Of a DNA stretch of 5,489 bases, positions 1-3,194 are shown in pieces. Location of the stretch: contig CALALX010000060.1 in the NCBI GenBank assembly GCA_937925635.1, forward strand, positions 1 to 5,489, given 5' to 3'. The position numbers and the translations under genes were made by a program. The notes under the pieces are model-generated. The model had not been told where the DNA came from and searched no databases. It saw nothing but the letters and a program-made list of their open reading frames with translations. Each line of letters begins with the position of its first letter. Positions within the stretch are counted from its first letter, which is position 1. The DNA is from an uncultured Caulobacter sp. GTDB taxonomy: Bacteria; Pseudomonadota; Alphaproteobacteria; Caulobacterales; Caulobacteraceae.

Positions 1-61
1 GCTCCGGAACCGCCGGCGGGCTGAAACGGATCAGCCGGGTGATCGCGTCATCGAGCCTCAT
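1..61 (-). CDS. Start of the gene downstream of zorB, partial; possible Zorya effector (zorC position)
   Basis: An ATG at 61-59 overlaps the zorB stop codon (TGA at 60-58) as ATGA, the usual arrangement for translationally coupled operon genes. From it, 20 codons stay open to the window edge and read MRLDDAITRLIRFSPPAVPE. The frame has no classical Shine-Dalgarno site; a run of eight G (minus strand, 72-65) ends 3 bases before the ATG, so initiation probably relies on ribosomes finishing zorB. In type I and II Zorya operons a cytoplasmic effector gene follows zorB (zorC or zorE), and type III has zorF/zorG, so by position this is the likely identity. The visible residues contain no domain signature, so the product is unknown from sequence alone. 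That a gene starts here is fairly sure; that it is zorC is inference. Confidence 0.6.
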   Translation of the reverse strand, partial: MRLDDAITRLIRFSPPAVPE

Positions 62-1068
62 TCGCCCCCCCCGGCGGCCCGGAGAGCGTCAAGGCGGCGG
101 CCGATCTCCTCGACCTCCTCCACGGTGCTCGGGGCGTACATGATGATCCGGAGGTCGATCCTTCGGTTCGCGGCCTTCCCTTCTGTGGTCGCGTTGGTCT
201 CGATAGGCCGCATCTCCCCGTAACCGGACACTGACATGACCGGCTGACCTCGAAGGGTCTCATGGGCAAGGATCGTCCGTTCCTCGTCCAGCATGACGAG
301 CAGGGTCGCGTTTGCCCGATCTGTTGACAGACGGAGGTTGTTGAGGTCGGACCCGTCTGTGTCCGTGTGTCCCTCTATCTGGACTGCCTCGATCAGCGCG
401 TTGCCGCTGTGGCAGTCCGGGCCGCGGTTCGCTCGGCCCCCGAGGGTGAAACAGACCAGGATCTCATCCAGCAGACGCCCCATCGTCTCGACGATCTGCC
501 GCTGTCGCGGCTCAAGCTGGCTGGACCCGCTCCGGAACAGGCCCTCCCCCTGGAAGCGGAGCGCGTCCTGTTCCGGGCTGATGACCACCTGAAGGTCCGG
601 AAACTCGATCAGCAGCCGCTCACGTAACTCGATCAGGATTTCTCGGCGCTGCTCGATCGCCTGGGCCAGATAGGCCTCCAGGGGGTTGAACCGGGCGAGT
701 TGCTCGAGAAGTTCGTCACGTTGCGCTGTTACGTCGGCGAGCTCGCGCTCAAGCCGCTCTACCAGCGCCTCGAGCTCCCGGACCCGCTCGAAGAGATCGG
801 CGTTCTCCGCCCTGAGCCTAGTCTGCTCCTCTAGAGCGGCGTCCCGTTCCGCCTGCAGCCGCCGGATGTCCGCCCGCGCTTCTCGGAGATCATTTAGGAT
901 AACGTTGTACTGATCCCGCGGGACCGTGTCCTCGCTGCTCAGCTGGGTGGCGAAGAAGGCAAGCAGAATCATGACGATCAGGAGGAAGCTGATCGTCATG
1001 TCCGTCATCGTGACGAAGACGGACTCTTCCTCCTCCTCTTGAGTCCGCCACCTAATGAGCCCCCGCAT
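58..1068 (-). CDS. zorB: ZorB-like motor subunit: MotB/OmpA-family protein with long periplasmic coiled coil
   Basis: Predicted stator partner of the upstream ZorA-like channel, anchored in the inner membrane and binding peptidoglycan. Of 336 residues, 1-21 are a cytoplasmic N-terminus with five consecutive Glu (11-15). Residues 22-43 form one membrane helix (TDMTISFLLIVMILLAFFAT) with Asp23 at its cytoplasmic end, where MotB and ZorB carry the proton-accepting Asp. Residues 54-127 are a heptad-rich coiled coil in the periplasm. Residues 170-310 are an OmpA-like domain: EGHTDTDG (Asp236), LSTDRA (Arg251) and NRRIDL (301-306) match the diaminopimelate-binding pattern of OmpA/Pal/MotB. A short helix (314-332) ends the protein. 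Cys206 and Cys219 lie in an insertion of the OmpA fold. The ATG at 1068 is supported by GAGG 8 bases upstream and by lying 2 bases past the zorA stop. At 336 residues it is longer than E. coli ZorB (about 250 from memory), the extra length being mostly the coiled coil. A flagellar MotB is unlikely given the partner and neighbours. An unnamed ZorAB-like system remains possible. Confidence 0.82.
   Translation of the reverse strand: MRGLIRWRTQEEEEESVFVTMTDMTISFLLIVMILLAFFATQLSSEDTVPRDQYNVILNDLREARADIRRLQAERDAALEEQTRLRAENADLFERVRELEALVERLERELADVTAQRDELLEQLARFNPLEAYLAQAIEQRREILIELRERLLIEFPDLQVVISPEQDALRFQGEGLFRSGSSQLEPRQRQIVETMGRLLDEILVCFTLGGRANRGPDCHSGNALIEAVQIEGHTDTDGSDLNNLRLSTDRANATLLVMLDEERTILAHETLRGQPVMSVSGYGEMRPIETNATTEGKAANRRIDLRIIMYAPSTVEEVEEIGRRLDALRAAGGGE
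65..72 (-). repeat. G8 homopolymer tract at the end of zorB
   Basis: Eight consecutive G on the coding strand encode part of the Gly-Gly-Gly-Glu C-terminus of ZorB, 3 bases before the ATG of the next gene. Such tracts are prone to slippage of polymerase or ribosome. A -1 shift here would run from the zorB frame directly into the downstream frame with no stop between. Confidence 0.75.
970..1000. repeat. Perfect 12-bp inverted repeat with 7-base loop
   Basis: Plus-strand catgacgatcag at 970-981 is the exact reverse complement of ctgatcgtcatg at 989-1000, with gaggaag between. It codes for zorB residues Met24-Met33 in the membrane helix. It is the longest perfect short-loop inverted repeat I found by eye in the window. 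Confidence 0.9.
970..1047 (-). promoter_or_regulatory. Cluster of three potential mRNA hairpins inside the start of zorB
   Basis: Read on the minus strand (mRNA sense), three adjacent inverted repeats fill codons 8-33 of zorB. Hairpin 1 (1047-1020): arms CGGACTC/GAGTCCG, 7 bp, with a 14-base purine loop. Hairpin 2 (1015-1003): arms CGTCA/TGACG with a 3-base loop. Hairpin 3 (1000-970): arms CATGACGATCAG/CTGATCGTCATG, 12 bp perfect, with the 7-base loop CTTCCTC. The loop of hairpin 3 is complementary to GAGGAAG in and next to the loop of hairpin 1, so a loop-loop contact is possible, and the CGTCA/TGACG units can also re-pair with each other. The base pairing is seen directly; a role in translation control is inference. 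The alternative is chance plus codon constraint in a membrane-helix segment. Confidence 0.4.
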
Positions 1069-1070
1069 GA

Positions 1071-3194
1071 TCAGCGCCTCGACTCAGGAAGGAACTTCTC
1101 GGCCCGGTCCACGATCTCGTGCATCTTGTCGATCGCCGGGGCGAGTTCCCCGTTCATGGTGCGAACGTGCCCGAACAGGGTGTCCAAGGCGGTCCGGACG
1201 TGTTTGGTGAACTCCTCGAAGGCGGACCCGAGTTTTTCGTCCATGTCGTCGATCTGCTCGCGCTGGCGCTCGATTTGAGTCAGCGCTTCCCCCAATTTCG
1301 TAAGAGTCGCCTCAAGTAGCTTCTGCTCCGCGCCGAGGGCGGACTTCGCCGCATCGAGGATCCGCACAGCCCCCTCAGCAGTCTCGCGAGCGCTCCGGGT
1401 GACCGTGTCCGCGGCCCGCTCCGTACTTTTCGAGAGGCCGACCACTGCCGTCTCGATCTGTTCCACGCTGCCCCGGATAGGTGCGGCCGCCGCCGCGAGC
1501 TCACGCGAGGCGGCCGTGACGGTCTGGGCCGCGTCACGGGTCGCCTCCCCCCCGGCCCGGATGTTCCCGGCTGCGGTCGCGATATGCCCGGACCCGTCCT
1601 TTAGGCGGGTCGCTATCTGGTCCAACTGCTCCACAACCTCGCCAATCGGGTCGACCAGGTCTTGACGCAGCTTATCCCCGAAGGACCCGGTGGCGCTCAG
1701 GAGGTCCGCGCCGCTACGAGAGACCGCCTCGACCAGCTCCTTACCAGCCAGGCTCACGGCGCCGCTGACATCCACCCCGGCCGTCTCCAATCTGGACCGG
1801 ACCGCGGCGGAGCCGGATTCGGCCGCAGCCTCAAGCCGCTCCTTGAAGCTGTCCGCGGAGGTCCGCATCGCGTCGGCAGCCTCCCGGAGCGCGTCCGCCC
1901 CCTCGGACGTGTTGCGCCGGATCCCTTCGAGCGTCTCGTTCATGATCCCGAGGAGCCTCTCGGCGCCCGCGTTCAGCGTCCCGTCAGTTGTCTCCGCGGC
2001 GGAAGCAAGACGGGCGGTAAGGTCCTCGGCAGCCCGTGCGAGCCGGACGACTGAACTTTCCATCTCCTGGCCCATCCGGTCAGAGCTCTGGTCCATCCGG
2101 TCAGAAAGGCGGCCGATCTTTTCGCCAGCGGCCGAAAGCTGGGTGCTTGCCTCGGAGAGGGCACGCCCGACATCCTCCGAAAAGCGTGAGGACAGGTCGT
2201 TCACCATCTGCCCAACCCCGTCGGCACCAACCTTCCCGACCCGTTCCATGAGCGGAGCCATCGCGAAACCAATCGAAGTCGCAATAGACTCGGGGATCTC
2301 CTTGCGCAGCGGCTCTCCGAGTTTTTCAACCAACTTGAGCCCGATCCGCTCGAAGCTGTCCTCCTGAGTGCGCGCGATGGCAAGCTGCTTCATCGCAACC
2401 GCCTCGAGACTGATGAAGCTCAAGCGCTCTTCCAGCCGAGCACAGAACCCATGGATGGCGCGTTCGACACGTCCCATCGATGCTCGTAGAAAGATGGTGA
2501 ACAGGATCGAGGCAAATAGACCCGTTAGCGACATGATGAATTTAGCCGACGCCGCCCCGAGCAGATTATTCAATGCCCCGCGCATTTCTTCCGGCGTGGC
2601 TTCGATACTGAGGCCGCTTCCAATGGCCTGCAAAGCCGAGATGAGCCCAAGGAAAGTCAGGAGCAATCCGACTGTGACAAAGAGACCCGGGGCATGCCGA
2701 TAGAATCCGGGGCCATAGTTGAGGTCTTCGATATTGAAGAACCCGGAGGGGCGGACACTGTTGCGCAGCACGGGTGGAGAAACCGTTTCATCCAGCACGA
2801 GGGTTTCCCGGAACTCGGCCCATGCCGCCGTTATGTGGGCATAACCTTTGCGGGTGCGGCGCGCATTGACCTCGGCGTCTATTCTGGGGGCTTTTGCAGT
2901 GAAGTCTTCTTCATTCTCAGATGTCTTGAGTAGGGCCTCCAGCCAACGAAGCGTGCTAAGCTTCTTGTGCTCAGCGAACGAAGAATGAATGATCGCGATA
3001 GAGAGCGCGGCCAGAAGGCTGATCGAGACCAGACCAGGAGCCTCAGGGCGCGTTAGGAATGATGCACCCCAGAAGATCAGATCGGACATACCCCGACCAA
3101 AGTTCATCACAAAATCCACATTTGGCTCCGTGTTCTTTCTACCTTCGATTTGAAGCAGGCAGTCGTCCAGCCCAAGTCCCGTTGATTCAATCAA
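1071..3194 (-). CDS. zorA: ZorA-like MotA/TolQ/ExbB proton-channel protein with long cytoplasmic coiled-coil tail
   Basis: Predicted proton-channel subunit of a Zorya-type anti-phage motor in the inner membrane. Residues from the TTG start: membrane segment 1 about 53-73, a cytoplasmic loop about 75-165 with the stretch RPSGFFNIEDLNYGPGFYRH, segment 2 about 168-190 (PGLFVTVGLLLTFLGLISAL), and segment 3 about 213-236 (KFIMSLTGLFASILFTIFL). Segments 2 and 3 carry the small and polar residues of the MotA/TolQ/ExbB core; Thr180 and Ser222/Thr224 are candidates for facing the ZorB Asp. From about 245 to 707 it is an Ala-, Glu- and Arg-rich helical tail with heptad-like spacing, the hallmark separating ZorA from MotA (four segments, no such tail) and ExbB/TolQ (short). 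Total 707 is close to E. coli ZorA (about 730 from memory). The TTG start overlaps the hsdR stop by 8 bp. Its nearest GAGG is 15 bases away, which is too far to be ideal. An in-frame ATG at 3107 (residue 30) with GGA 7 bases upstream is a good alternative and still keeps all membrane segments. Low third-position GC in roughly the first 270 codons contrasts with the GC-rich tail. Confidence 0.83.
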   Translation of the reverse strand: MIESTGLGLDDCLLQIEGRKNTEPNVDFVMNFGRGMSDLIFWGASFLTRPEAPGLVSISLLAALSIAIIHSSFAEHKKLSTLRWLEALLKTSENEEDFTAKAPRIDAEVNARRTRKGYAHITAAWAEFRETLVLDETVSPPVLRNSVRPSGFFNIEDLNYGPGFYRHAPGLFVTVGLLLTFLGLISALQAIGSGLSIEATPEEMRGALNNLLGAASAKFIMSLTGLFASILFTIFLRASMGRVERAIHGFCARLEERLSFISLEAVAMKQLAIARTQEDSFERIGLKLVEKLGEPLRKEIPESIATSIGFAMAPLMERVGKVGADGVGQMVNDLSSRFSEDVGRALSEASTQLSAAGEKIGRLSDRMDQSSDRMGQEMESSVVRLARAAEDLTARLASAAETTDGTLNAGAERLLGIMNETLEGIRRNTSEGADALREAADAMRTSADSFKERLEAAAESGSAAVRSRLETAGVDVSGAVSLAGKELVEAVSRSGADLLSATGSFGDKLRQDLVDPIGEVVEQLDQIATRLKDGSGHIATAAGNIRAGGEATRDAAQTVTAASRELAAAAAPIRGSVEQIETAVVGLSKSTERAADTVTRSARETAEGAVRILDAAKSALGAEQKLLEATLTKLGEALTQIERQREQIDDMDEKLGSAFEEFTKHVRTALDTLFGHVRTMNGELAPAIDKMHEIVDRAEKFLPESRR
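1077..1080 (-). promoter_or_regulatory. Ribosome binding site of zorB (GAGG)
   Basis: Minus strand GAGG at 1080-1077 lies 8 bases before the ATG at 1068, inside the last codons of the zorA-like gene. It is the best-placed Shine-Dalgarno site in the window and fixes the zorB start. The site sits upstream of the hairpin cluster at codons 8-33, so it is not itself buried in those stems. Confidence 0.65.
2072..2104. repeat. 12-bp direct repeat at 21-bp spacing in the zorA tail
   Basis: The 12-mer ccatccggtcag occurs at 2072-2083 and again at 2093-2104. The 21-bp offset is exactly seven codons, and the protein reads LSDRMDQSSDRMGQ (residues 363-376), two consecutive heptads of the coiled-coil tail. 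This is consistent with growth of the tail by small in-frame duplication. Confidence 0.85.
3182..3194. repeat. 13-bp palindrome over the hsdR stop and zorA start codons
   Basis: The sequence ttgatt-c-aatcaa is a perfect inverted repeat (6-bp arms, one central base). It spans precisely from the zorA TTG (3194-3192) through the hsdR TGA (3189-3187). It cannot form an RNA hairpin with a one-base loop without opening pairs, so if functional it would be a DNA site; chance is a fair alternative. Confidence 0.5.

Noticed and set aside
48..269. 73-codon minus-strand frame across the zorB end and next-gene start
   Set aside because: It overlaps the OmpA-like domain of ZorB in another frame, is Arg/Pro/Ser-rich and has no homology signal; the ATGA start at 61 is the better downstream gene.
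381..418. 8-bp inverted repeat ggactgcc/ggcagtcc with an inner 5-bp stem in zorB
   Set aside because: The 22-base loop and 8-bp arms are expected a few times by chance in 5.5 kb, and no regulatory context is present.
1690..2367. 225-codon plus-strand frame antisense to the zorA tail
   Set aside because: It is Ser/Arg/Ala-rich with no domain, and is a shadow of the Ala/Glu-rich coiled-coil codons on the minus strand.
3182..3194. FNR/ANR binding site
   Set aside because: The half-sites TTGAT and ATCAA are present but separated by three bases rather than four, so the dimer geometry is wrong.
58..3194. Flagellar MotA/MotB or TolQ/ExbB-Pal pair
   Set aside because: There are three rather than four membrane segments, a 450-residue cytoplasmic tail, no flagellar, tol or ton neighbours, and an adjacent type I restriction gene. 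All of this fits a ZorAB defence motor better.
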